A DNA stretch of 29,575 nucleotides, taken from Didymodactylos carnosus (lineage: Eukaryota; Rotifera; Eurotatoria; Philodinida; Philodinidae). The translations under genes and the position numbers were made by a program. Below, piece after piece: positions 1-10,160 of this stretch. Under the pieces are notes generated by a model. That model was given only the letters and a program-made list of their open reading frames with translations, did not search any database and had not been told where the DNA came from. Within the stretch, counting starts at the first letter, position 1. The number at the start of each line of letters is the position of its first letter. Location: contig CAJNOQ010001660.1 of assembly GCA_905250885.1 (NCBI GenBank), positions 1 through 29,575 on the forward strand, read 5' to 3'.

Positions 1-63
1 TAAAGATGTCATGGATAAGAAAGAAAACAAAAAACTAATGCTAACATCAAATATATATACAAG

Positions 64-69
64 TTTATT
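64..69 (-). promoter_or_regulatory. Poly(A) signal of the NSD gene
   Basis: AATAAA on the minus strand, 43 bases past the NSD stop codon. The spacing suits a short 3' UTR. No competing signal is seen between it and the stop. Confidence 0.6.
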
Positions 70-111
70 TCCTAACAGATTTATACAAAACAATTTTATC
101 GTCAAAATAAT

Positions 112-3100
112 CTAGTCATTTTCATGTCTTAAACATAATAGTTTTCCATTTGATTGTGGTAATAAATTTTTCTCTTTATGTTGATCGCAATATGAACTTA
201 AGCATTCTGCACATGCAATTGTTGCTTCTATCCCGCAAACATCACATCGATGACTGGGACATTTCCATGGATCTAAAGATAGATATACATATGTAAAAAT
301 AAAAGTCATCAACTATCCCGTTTAATTTGATCGAAAATTGTTTTCCTTTAATCTGTTCTTCTCTTTTCTGTGTTAGGATGCGATTACACACTATTCAATA
401 ATAGCGATAAAAATAATTACTTTCAAAAGAGAATAAACTACTATGTTTACTTAAAAAGTATAGTAAAAGTCGAAAATCTTTCACTTATTTCTATAAAAAG
501 AGAGAGCAGATGTTAGAAAAGAGAGTAGATCTACTAGGTTTCTAATATTGAGTCAATACTCTAATAAATATTCAACTCAAGCCGAACCAATAGAAAAAAT
601 GATTATTATATTTATCAGCAAATGAAAATTGAACAACTTTCTATCCTTTCTTATTGTAAAAGCTCTCCTACTTGTGATTCGTGTTGTCCCAGTTTTGATA
701 CATAACGAATGAAACATTCTTCCACATTTCGGTATTTGACACGTAATTAATTCTCCAGATAAGCCACAGTTAAAACATGTAAAACATGGCGATTGATCGT
801 GTGCGTTTAAATTAGATGAACGGATACGCTGAGTTAGTTGTTTTTTATTACTGATACGTGTTTGTTGCTGTTGACCACGTTTTTCTTTACCAGTTCGACT
901 TATAGCAAAAGTACTTGTGTTTGTTGAGTGTAGTGACGACATTGAGAGTGATGAACTTGTTAGCATCTAAAAATAAACATCAAGATTTCTGTAATTGTCT
1001 TGATATTGTGTTTAAATTCACTTACTTCTACTTTTCGATTGGATCTTCCCATAAATCCTGTGCACTTTTCGGCACCACAGAGACAAGCATAAAATGAATC
1101 ACCGCGAAATTCATGTTCGACACCATAGTCAAAAGTCAATTCGTCCGCTTAAAAATCAAAACGAAATTAATAGGATCAATTATTGTACCACCTAAGATGT
1201 ACTTTCTCAAGTATAAGTTTTTTTTATTTTCTCATTTTGTTATACAGATATTCGGCTTACCTGCTTGAATATTTCGTGTGGCAAATAATCCAATTCGTAA
1301 ATCTCCATTGACATTCCATTTTTGTGTTTCCATATTTGGATCACAACTATGGTTTGCAAAACGTGCCAAATTTCCTTTTGGTCCAGCATCAATAACACTA
1401 CACAAGAAATATGCACAGTAGTCATATGTTACTAATTATGTAAACAAGCTTTTTCTAATGTATACCGATCTTTATCTAATGTAAGAAAATAAAAATTTTT
1501 CACTTCATTTTTTCTCGCCATTTTCACACGTCTTTCACATTCTTCGTAAGTGATTAATTCGCCAACATATTCATTAACAAATTCACCCTGAACAAGAGAT
1601 AGATGACTTTTGAGAAATATTGCACTAGTATAACTCACTTCTTTGATAGGCACTAATGTTCTTAAACCCCATCCACGTCCAGCTGTCCAAAATATTTGTT
1701 GTTTTGGATATAAACGTTTTTGAAAACGTTGATTTTTACAACTATCACCTGAAATACACATTATTATATGTATTTCAGAATAATAACTAATTTATTACCT
1801 GCTAAACAAACTTGTGGATGACATTCATATTTTAACATTCGATTTAAACAATGTTCATCAGAACTACATGGATCTAATTTATTCGGACAACAATCACATC
1901 GAGATATGTCGGATAATGTTAAACGAGGAATAGCGGCATTACCAACAGCGCGTAAACCCTAAAACAAAACGATAAATATTAAATAAAAATTATCTTTAAA
2001 AACATTCTAAATAATGATAAAACAGATTAATGAACTCACTTTAATATGTACATATTCTGGCATTTGTTGCTCATCTGGACAATCAGAAATGTCCATTGGT
2101 TTCTTTCTTGATTTTTGTTTCTTATCTTCTACTGTACCGCTATTGCTTGATTGAAACGATTCAATATCATCATCATTTGATGAACTTGTACTCTCTTGAT
2201 CGTCGAAATCATCCTCATTATCGTTTTCATCAAAATTTAGATCGCCATCGAGTTGACCATATTGAACTGGTTTTGAATAAAAATCTTTTAGACGAGAATA
2301 AACTCTTAATGCTTCATCTAAACCTGAAACAAGAGAAAATACCAAAATTATATATCAAACAACATGATACAAAGACATACTTTCTTTGAAATTATGCTCA
2401 GCATTCCGAGATATTTGTGTTTTCATACAAGGGTGATCAAACGGCAATAGACAAGATTTATTTACCCAATAAAATGTTTTTGTGGCAAAAAATTTGACAA
2501 TAAATTCTCCAACATAACGCTCTTGAACTAAAATATTATCTGTGACATGTCTTTCATGAACTATCTGACATGGCCACCACCTAAAACGTAAATTCAAATT
2601 AACACTGTACGTCCATCTGATCATCAAAAATAAGGCATCGAATATTAGTCCACTGACAGGTTTAAAGAGAAAGTGTTTAATAACGTTTGATAGAGGATAA
2701 ACGTGTCCAATAAACGCGCTATCCCAACTTAAAATTCAAATGTAACATTCGGACATTTCGAGTCTAAAATTAAAATAATATAAATCCTTGTAAAAGTCAG
2801 AAAAATGTTACAATATTCTTCCACAGTCATGGAATTTTTCCACAACCACTTCAAAATAACGCTTAACAGATGAAACTAAGTCGGATGTTGAAATTCTGAA
2901 ACAATTTAATTCGACTTTGAGTAAGTTATGAATAATTTACTCTTCTGAGTACTTAGCATAAAATCGATTAAAACACTTTTTTTACTAGACTATTTCGGTT
3001 AGACTTTATTAGAGTTCAAGAAAACGGTTTGGTGTTTCTAGTCCAGACACTCAAATAAAAAGTCCCACTTCGAAAGAGCAATGTAGTGCACCATCTGCAT

Positions 3101-4915
3101 TCAGTGTTTTAAATTTGATTTTTACACATACTTATACTTTTCACTCTTGGGTACACAATGGTAAAAATCGCAGATCTTTTCAGCTTTCTATCAAACGTTA
3201 TTGAAAATATTTTTCTTTGAAATACTTTAATTATTAATAATATCACGGCTTGAATACTTACTTGAATACTCCTAATTTTACCCAAATAATTTCTCCATAT
3301 AATGGTCGAATACCAATTGTACAACTTTCACATTTCCATTTATCTATTGATGAATTTTTATCATCTAAACATGTTTGATGTATTGTGGCCGGACATTCAA
3401 TGCATAATAGGGCATCGGCTTTATGTTTTCCGTTTTGTGTTCGAGATATCCCTTGGCACTTAATACAAATTGGTGCTGGAAATTTTTGTTGACGTTCACG
3501 GGGTAAATGCTTTGGACAGCATAATGACGTTGTTGAATTATGCAACGTACCGGCTGGAAAACAACGTTCGTTCCAATGATAAGCTGTACAACAATCGGAA
3601 CATTCAAATAAACGTCCTAAATAAAAAAGGAACGCATGTACTTAATTTGACATGGATATTGTCGTTTTCATAGATTCTTTTCTTCACTTAATGAGATTTT
3701 TACAAGTGTCGGAGAATGAAGGTATTTTTAACTCAAGTTTTAGGTGAAAATTGTATAAACTCACACAATGTACGAAAAAATAAAGTGAGAAAGGAGAATA
3801 AAAACAGTTTTCTGCAAGAAAAACATACAGCTTAATTTTTGTACGTTACCCTCAGCAGCTCCTTGTCTTTTTCTTAGACAACATGTGGCACAGATGTGTA
3901 ATGGACAGTGAAATTTTGTTAGTTGATCATCTAATCGATGTGTAAGATTTGAATTGATTAAACATTCATAATGGTAAATTCTTTCGCATTTTGCATACGA
4001 ACATTCTAAGCGTTTTTCACTATCCAAGATTTGTTCATGACATATTCCACATATAGTTTTATCTAAAATACAAAAAAACCTATAAGTACAAAACACGACA
4101 TTGCACATGTAATAAAAACACTGAATAAATAATATCTCAAGCTATTACTCTGCTCAAGTAGACATGAGAGAAAAGGTATAGGTTCGTTAAATTGGTAAGT
4201 AGCCAAAATTTAGTGATATAGCGTCAATGCACTAGAAACAAACATTCAACAAGTGTTAGTATTTACATTCTTACTTGATGCACAATCGAGACATAGTTGT
4301 ATCTGTTCGTCTGGGATTGTATTATTATTATTCATGTCATATAAACCAATACATTCGTAATGAAAATATCTTCCACATTTTCCACTACATTTTATTGTAA
4401 AATACGGTAATAAACAAATCATGCATATTGGATCAGTTTTATTATCAATAGCAGAATACAGACGATCAGACTCAGTATCATCTTCTTGCTAAAATTGGAA
4501 GAAATAGACAAATAACAAGAATTTGTTTACCAACATAACAACTTTGCAAACCTCTGACGATGATTCTTCTATAGTCTGATCTCCATCTTCTTCTTCTTCT
4601 TGGTCACATTGTTCATTAGTAACTTCGTTGTTAATAATATCATTCACATTTGAATTTGTTTCTGTCGTTAGCTCTTCAGACTAGAAACATATACGCTTAT
4701 AGTAAAAGGATACAAATTAGATAGTGCTGTTGACATACTTGCACAATACTTTTTCTTGTTCCTCGTCTTGGTCGTGTTTTTCTCTCACTTGTATTAGTAC
4801 ATGATTCCAATTGATTGAGCGAGGTAGTGGTAGCAGTCGATGATGATTCGACCGAGAGACGACGAGAAGCTGATGAACGAGTAGATCTTTTTGGTTTTAC
4901 AATACTCTCAGGCAT
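112..4915 (-). CDS. NSD: NSD-family histone H3K36 methyltransferase, 14 exons
   Basis: Probable nuclear histone-lysine methyltransferase; the family methylates H3K36. Exons that join in phase: 4739-4915, 4552-4680, 4275-4488, 3850-4062, 3262-3616, 2381-2580, 2040-2323, 1799-1958, 1639-1748, 1466-1587, 1261-1400, 1026-1147, 672-966, 112-272; all introns are GT..AG; 2682 nt, 893 aa. Domain order: basic Ser/Thr-rich N terminus (1-59); acidic stretch (60-110); PHD fingers (about 124-174, 175-240, 246-350, all with Cys/His pairs); PWWP (about 353-430, WVKLG..KWWP rebuilt across an intron); acidic linker; AWS (CDCC..C..C, about 541-580); SET ([33 protein letters not shown]); post-SET ([13 protein letters not shown]); C-terminal PHD/C5HCH zinc fingers (about 795-893). 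This is the NSD1/2/3 order, but only the second PWWP is present. The 51 bp intron 1588-1638 is in frame without stops, so a gene finder may retain it. The ATG at 4915 directly follows an acceptor-like site, so an upstream coding exon is not excluded. Confidence 0.93.
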
Positions 4916-4928
4916 CTAAACAATGAAG
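4916..4928 (-). promoter_or_regulatory. Acceptor-like site abutting the NSD start codon
   Basis: On the minus strand a T-rich tract ends in TTTAG, and the next three bases are the ATG. The TAG is itself an in-frame stop, so the protein cannot extend upstream without splicing. It may be a spliced-leader trans-splice site, the end of a 5' UTR intron, or the acceptor for an unseen upstream coding exon. Confidence 0.5.
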
Positions 4929-5757
4929 AACAAAATAAATATTTAATGATATAACGTAACAAATCACAGAAACAGAAATAGATCAACTTTTCTCAGTTTT
5001 CTTGAGAAAAAACGGTTAAATATCTGAATTGATACGGCAGCAAGTTTGAGCAAAGCATACAGGTGTGGGCTATTTCTACTCTAATAAAAGAACAAAGAAT
5101 AGTCAAAACGTAGCCGAGCAGCGTATATTTACACTGTTTGACTGACATAATACAAAAGATGAATGAATGCAACAATTAATTTAAGCATGAACAGAAAAGT
5201 GAGCAGGAGCAGTATGAAAAAAATTGGCGTAGTATCCCAATTTTTTTATATCAGCTGGAGCATATAGCAAGTATAAAATTCGAACACGTCCAGTGAAATA
5301 TGTAAATAGACGGAAAATATTGCTTGATCAGATACGTAAACAAACGGAATAACTTCATGAAAAGCTACTAATACTGATTTTTTCAGCTGTATTTATTTAT
5401 TTAAAGCTTTGTATTGTGTTAAAATGAGATTACAAACTCAACTTTTTATTCACCGGAAAACAAGAACAAAAAATAGGAGCAAAATCATAAAAAGTAGGAT
5501 TTAAATTGTGAGAAAACAGTCGATCAACACAATACTCTGTAAACTACTGATAGATGCTTTAGATTTGTAAAGAAGAATACGAGAGTAATGATGGGTTGTT
5601 CATGGTTCTTTTTATTGTGGAAAAAAGTTACTAGAAAAATGCCTAACAATAAATCGATAGAAGACGAAAAGATTAATGCTTGAATGTAATAAATAATCAA
5701 TAGATATGTCATCACCTACATAGGTAACTCATTTTAATTTACCACATTGATGTTCAT
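4925..5757. other. Intergenic, NSD to DJ-1
   Basis: AT-rich spacer between the NSD 5' end and the DJ-1 3' end. Open frames here are short, have no recognisable domain and no good splice context. No PWWP-like motif was seen that could supply the missing first NSD domain. A probable DJ-1 poly(A) signal lies at 5611-5616. Confidence 0.6.
5611..5616 (-). promoter_or_regulatory. Candidate poly(A) signal of the DJ-1 gene
   Basis: First AATAAA on the minus strand that I see past the DJ-1 stop, about 140 bases downstream. Chance occurrence is possible in such AT-rich sequence. Confidence 0.35.
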
Positions 5758-6462
5758 TTAGAGTAAAAGTTCTTCTCGGAGTTTCTTCGCTTTTGATTCA
5801 CTGTCTAATAATTCAACAATTTTGAGAGCAAACGCAAATGCCGTTCCCGGTCCTTGACTTGTTAGCATTCGATATTTTTTATCAGCAAGTTCTATTTCAC
5901 TGAGATAAACTGGCATATCGACCATGTTATAATCTTTTTCTAATTCTTTTTTAACAGATGGATAGCATGTTAATGTTTGTTGCTTTCTTCCAATATCATG
6001 TGCGAGAAGAGCGCGTGGGCCTAAAAAAAACCACAATAAACTTTGAAGATAAGATGATGTTGATTGTTTTTTTCTTCTTACCTGCACATATAGCAGCTAC
6101 CAACTTTCCATTATCATAATGTTCTTTCAAAATACGACCGCACTCAGAATTTGCTGCTATCGCTTTCGAACCTATGGTTAAAAGATTCATGTGATTTGTT
6201 TGAAATTCAAATTAAAACTGCAATTTCACACACCCTCATTTCCACCCGGAACGATGACTACATCATATTTATTATCTTTTACATCAATTATGGAAATATC
6301 CGGTACAATTTTTACATGTCGACTGCATTCAAGTGCACTAACGTTAGATTCAACTGAAGCAACGTCGACTTTTATTTCTGCACGTCGTAATACATCAATC
6401 GTAGTTACTGCTTCAATCTCCTCTGTTCCATTAGCTACGAATATCAAAGCTTTTTTCGTCAT
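5758..6462 (-). CDS. PARK7: DJ-1/PARK7 family protein, 3 exons
   Basis: Homologue of the small cytosolic DJ-1 protein (DJ-1/PfpI superfamily), linked in animals to oxidative-stress defence and glyoxalase or deglycase-type activity. Exons 6234-6462, 6082-6171 and 5758-6020 join at phase-1 GT..AG junctions into 193 aa, near the usual ~189. Visible marks: N-terminal KALIFVANGTEEIE with Glu17 matching the conserved Glu18; ECSRHV with a cysteine at 46; VPGGNEG; the nucleophile elbow VAAICAGPRALLAH with Cys105, matching human Cys106; and TSQGPGTAFAFALKIVE near the C terminus. The intact elbow and Glu argue for an active fold. At the position of human His126 the residue is Tyr (TCYPSVKK). The introns are about 62 bp, typical of the window. 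An acceptor-like TTTAG lies three bases before the ATG. Confidence 0.95.
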
Positions 6463-6476
6463 CTTCTAAACACACA
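6463..6476 (-). promoter_or_regulatory. Acceptor-like site before the DJ-1 start codon
   Basis: Minus strand reads GTGTGTTTAG, then AAG, then the ATG. It leaves a three-base leader if used, as expected for spliced-leader addition, or may end a 5' UTR intron. Confidence 0.45.
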
Positions 6477-7094
6477 ATATAATTATGAATAACTTGCAAA
6501 GGTACTATGATTGAAGTCGAAAATTAAAAATACATTTGATGATTTTCTCTAGGCAAGTGGACAAAGATCAATAGAACGTGATTATCGAGGAGAAGGTTTT
6601 CAGATTGATCAGTTTCATATGTTTCTTGTCAACAAAAACAGTGTATTTCTTTGTAACTTTTCACAGAATGCAGATCCAATACCAAAATACTCTTTAAACA
6701 CTTTGAGAAGCCATCTTATGTGAGAACACGAGTAAAATGGCGCGAATGAGAGAAATCTGATGTAAAGTCAATATATCCAAAAGAGAAAATCAAAACGTAT
6801 TTAGCACTGAAGGATTGAAAACCCATATAATAGTACCAATTTCATTCCCTTGCCTTTATATAGTCTATGATCATACAAAAAACTTTTGTTCTATCTGTTC
6901 GCAAAACATGGAAAAATGTCCGTCGGGTATTCTATGGACGATTTAATCAAAAGAGTTGAAAACACTGATGAGATCACTCACCGACCAGTGTTTCTAATAA
7001 AAGAGTGTACCAGTTGAAACACAGTGTGCAGTAGTTATATATAACTCATATATGAAGATTCAATGTACGCTTTGTTTTTAGCTGACTTTTAAGA
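6477..7094. other. Intergenic, upstream of DJ-1
   Basis: AT-rich sequence with no convincing open frame, RNA gene or repeat. It should contain the DJ-1 promoter, but I cannot single out a TATA box. Confidence 0.5.
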
Positions 7095-8436
7095 CGTACA
7101 AAGGTTGTTTATTAGTGGTTAGCTCAACGCCCAATCTGATAGTATGGCGCGGATGGTTAATCCTTACGAAATAAGTGATCTAGTTAAAGGAACCTGCTTG
7201 TTCTATATATTCATTCAGCAAATATATTTTTCCACATAGTCCCACTGTTTCGCGCCAAACTTTCAGAGGCAGATCAACAAAAGTTCGAAAACGTCGAAGA
7301 GTTGGTCTGCCTTTTGAGTCTGAAAACGATTCTGATCATTAAATAGCTCATCATCAGCCGAGAACATAAAGTTCATGCACAAAACGGCCCATAAAAAGAT
7401 GACCCATGACGACCATATAATTTGCAAATTTTTCCGCCGAAAGTGTACTGCAGAATGTAAACAAGGTTTGTAAGGTGCACGTAATTCAAAGTTCGAGTGA
7501 AATTTATTTTTGAACATATTATACACTGTTGGATAGAGGTTTTCGAGGCGATCACGAATATACGTTCCTCGATCTTTTTTTGACACTTTTTCCGGTCGAA
7601 AAACTGAAAATACTGAAACGGTATCAAAACACAGAATAACGTGAGGTTTCAAAAAAATGGCCGTAGTTCTTTTGCATTAGGGTTTCAATGCGCAAAACAA
7701 AGTTTTTTGGATTCAGCATCTAAAACTGAATTAGGAATGGTCTTGAAACATTTTTAGAACCAAACGTCTGTTCACAAAAAGTTTTGCAATGTGCATGGTT
7801 CAAAGACGGTACCCAATTTTGCAAACCTATCACAGATTTCCCTAGCGGTCGTAGAGGCAATATTTTCACGTAGTCAGATTCGCTAGATGCTCAGTTTCAA
7901 AACTATACGAACAGTTGTTTTAAAATTCTTTTTAGTTGCTGAGAAAAATTATTTTTTCTAAATCAGAGGCGAAAAAGCCGAAATTCTGCCCGTAATTTCC
8001 AATTTTCTCGATCAGAACTCAACTTTTGAGCACTAAAAATATCATATTCGGAATCAGGATAAAAAACTGGGATGATTTTCAGTTTGGGGTGAAAATCTCG
8101 GTAATTTTCAACGTGAATCCGGTTTAGTTTTTTATCCTGATTCCGAATATGATATTTTTAGTGCTCAAAAGTTGAGTTCTGATCGAGAAAATTGGAAATT
8201 ACGGGCAGAATTTCGGCTTTTTCGCCTCTGATTTAGAAAAAATAATTTTTCTCAGCAACTAAAAAGAATTTTAAAACAACTGTTCGTATAGTTTTGAAAC
8301 TGAGCATCTAGCGAATCTGACTACGTGAAAATATTGCCTCTACGACCGCTAGGGAAATCTGTGATAGGTTTGCAAAATTGGGTGCCATCTTTGAGCCATG
8401 CGTATTGCAAAACCACTAATAAACAACCTTTGTACG
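7095..8436. repeat. Large inverted repeat (fold-back), left arm interrupted
   Basis: The main arms are 7781-8068 and 8126-8413, each 288 bp, with a 57 bp centre. The inner ~240 bp look identical; the outer ~35 bp differ by a few transitions. The repeat continues beyond 8413: bases 8411-8436 are the exact reverse complement of 7097-7122, so the left arm is split by about 658 bp of foreign sequence. The single strand could form a stem of over 300 bp. The right end runs close to the 3' end of the LRAT gene. Possible nature: a fold-back or MITE-like DNA element. No transposase is visible. Confidence 0.9.
7123..7780. mobile_element. Insertion inside the left arm, with a coding-like remnant on the minus strand
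   Basis: Bounded by the break in the inverted repeat. The left junction reads AGTGGTT and the right GTTTTGC, where the intact arm has GTGGTTTTGC; a GTT overlap is the most that could be a target duplication. No terminal inverted repeats were seen. On the minus strand 7263-7652 is open for over 120 codons, without an ATG at the top, and a second frame is open across 7373-7627. The translation resembles no family I recognise. It may be a decayed transposon gene or chance. Confidence 0.4.
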
Positions 8437-8667
8437 CAGACTTGCTAGCAGACTTTGCGCAGATTGTTGCAGAATATCGACAGGTTCTTCGTAAATTTTT
8501 GCAGATTTACTTTAATGCTGTAGCTTCAACGAAATCGTTTGCTGAACATGTATCGAAAAATATTATAAACGTAAAATTGTCTGCAGAAATTCCTTCAACT
8601 TGGCAAGTGATCGGCAGATTACATTTAAAAATATAAACTTACACTATGCGATTCTCGAGAAAATGTG

Positions 8668-9672
8668 TCAATCTGTTAGTAGTTTGTGATGGGCTACAAT
8701 TGTTCCATTGACAATTAATCGTGCTAATATCTCGCCCACTAGAGAGCCAATTATTGCACCTGCAAACCCACCAACAAAAGGGCAAAAGGCGGCAGAACCA
8801 AAAGTAAAATAAGTCAGAAAACCTTGAATCAATAGAGAAAATATGCCGATTGATAATGATTGTATTAAGCTTTTTAACGTTTTACTATAAAATTCTTCTT
8901 TCGTCATTTGTCCTTGTTTATACTGATACACTCGAAAGCAGAGTTTGACGATTTCAACAATAACAACAGCAATGGCTTGACCAATACCTTCGGCGAACAA
9001 TGTCGAACAAAATTTATTTTCAAATATGCAGAATGATGATTCAATCGCTTCGCTTAATGCTTCTTGTTCGACAGACTGGATTATTGAGTGTGCAATTGCT
9101 AAATCGAAAAATCCTTTTATAAAGGTCAGCAAAGGCTTTCCTACCCAATGAACAACCTTTTCAATTTGAGTCGAATACCATATACCAGTCTTGCAAAAAT
9201 AAGCCAGACATTCACAGTTCTTTCCGATAAGATTGTATTTTCCATCGAAATCTATATCAGGAATTTCATAACCCGATTCTATTTGTTTCAGTACAAAACG
9301 AGCGTTTTCCACCACTATTTCTGCCGGTAATGATTCCATTGCATAGGCTGTTCCAGCGAGTTTAAATCGATGCACTTTGGAGCTGTACATAACACGTTTT
9401 AATTTACGTCCTTTTCGAAATATTCTCAATGGAACAATTTGTATTTGTGCACGTGTTTTACTTAAACTACCATCAGGCGTATTAAATTCGAGTACTTCAG
9501 ATTGGTCATAATCGTTTTCGTCGACAGACAGAATAACACCATGATGCTGAAATAACGGCACTCTCCACACATAAACATGATCACCCGCATGTACATCTGT
9601 GATTGCGATTGAATGAAAAATTGGTTCTTGAAAAAGCTCCTTGTTTTTAAGAAAATCAGGTAAATGTGGCAT
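8668..9672 (-). CDS. LRAT-domain protein with C-terminal membrane segments
   Basis: Intronless 334 aa protein of the LRAT/NlpC-P60-like thiol acyltransferase group, which includes lecithin:retinol acyltransferase and the PLAAT phospholipase/acyltransferases. The first ATG in frame is at 9672; the reading frame is open a few codons further only through a TTG and a splice-acceptor-like CAG, so 9672 is chosen. The LRAT core spans about residues 28-165: GDHVYVWR..FQHHGVIL holds the catalytic-type His44, and GKNCECLAYFC holds the Asn-Cys-Glu motif with candidate nucleophile Cys153. The C-terminal half is hydrophobic and includes a glycine-zipper-like FVGGFAGAIIGSLVGE, suggesting membrane association. 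It is longer than typical PLAAT proteins (about 160-170 aa) because of this tail. Substrate cannot be told from sequence. A palindromic element lies just downstream. Confidence 0.88.
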   Translation of the reverse strand: MPHLPDFLKNKELFQEPIFHSIAITDVHAGDHVYVWRVPLFQHHGVILSVDENDYDQSEVLEFNTPDGSLSKTRAQIQIVPLRIFRKGRKLKRVMYSSKVHRFKLAGTAYAMESLPAEIVVENARFVLKQIESGYEIPDIDFDGKYNLIGKNCECLAYFCKTGIWYSTQIEKVVHWVGKPLLTFIKGFFDLAIAHSIIQSVEQEALSEAIESSFCIFENKFCSTLFAEGIGQAIAVVIVEIVKLCFRVYQYKQGQMTKEEFYSKTLKSLIQSLSIGIFSLLIQGFLTYFTFGSAAFCPFVGGFAGAIIGSLVGEILARLIVNGTIVAHHKLLTD

Positions 9673-9692
9673 CGTTATCTGAAACAAGAGAT
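9673..9692 (-). promoter_or_regulatory. Acceptor-like site before the LRAT-gene start codon
   Basis: Minus strand reads CTCTTGTTTCAG, then six bases, then the ATG. It is a strong polypyrimidine-CAG acceptor with no coding need for it, so it is a candidate spliced-leader site or the end of a 5' UTR intron. Confidence 0.5.
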
Positions 9693-10160
9693 TTGCGTAT
9701 GTAATGAGATAAGGTATTTTTTAATGTTGGACCGTCACATTTTATCGGAATCATACGCTGCGAGATATTTAACGCATTTAGTAGCGATAGTGAAGGTTTT
9801 GACTCTGTAAAAATCATAGAATACACTATGTAAAGTAACGGTATCGAATAAATTTGATTGACAACCGTATTTACGTCACGTTACATTTAAGAGAAGTAAT
9901 GTTTTTTCATCGTCTTTCTATGTAGCATACTTTGTTGAAAGAAAAAGAATCATAATAGGAAAGAATAAATTATATTCTGTGCAAATAAATGCGAAGACTT
10001 TTACTACCTCGGGCATGCTTATAACATAAGCCTGACTTTTTTCGTTTGACCTTGTAGAACCTTGTAGTATCGTACAAATTCTAGTTTTCTGGAAACTTCT
10101 GAAATGTTCGAATCGCTATCTTTTTCTAAACTTCGAAGAGAAGAGCAATAATCGACTGAA
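9693..10160. other. Intergenic, upstream of the LRAT gene
   Basis: AT-rich, no recognisable gene. A small repeat of the word CCTTGTAG occurs near 10050-10068. Nothing else can be supported. Confidence 0.5.

Noticed and set aside
1240-1425. Separate 61-codon minus-strand gene
   Set aside because: It is the wrong frame of NSD exon 11; the correct frame encodes the [13 protein letters not shown] motif.
8325-8636. Plus-strand frame of 103 codons
   Set aside because: It starts at GTG within the right arm of the palindrome and continues through repeated GCAGA/TTGC words; no ATG at the top, no domain.
9673-9687. Extension of the LRAT protein by five residues at its N terminus
   Set aside because: The extended start codon is TTG and the added codons contain an acceptor-like CAG; the ATG at 9672 is the sensible start.
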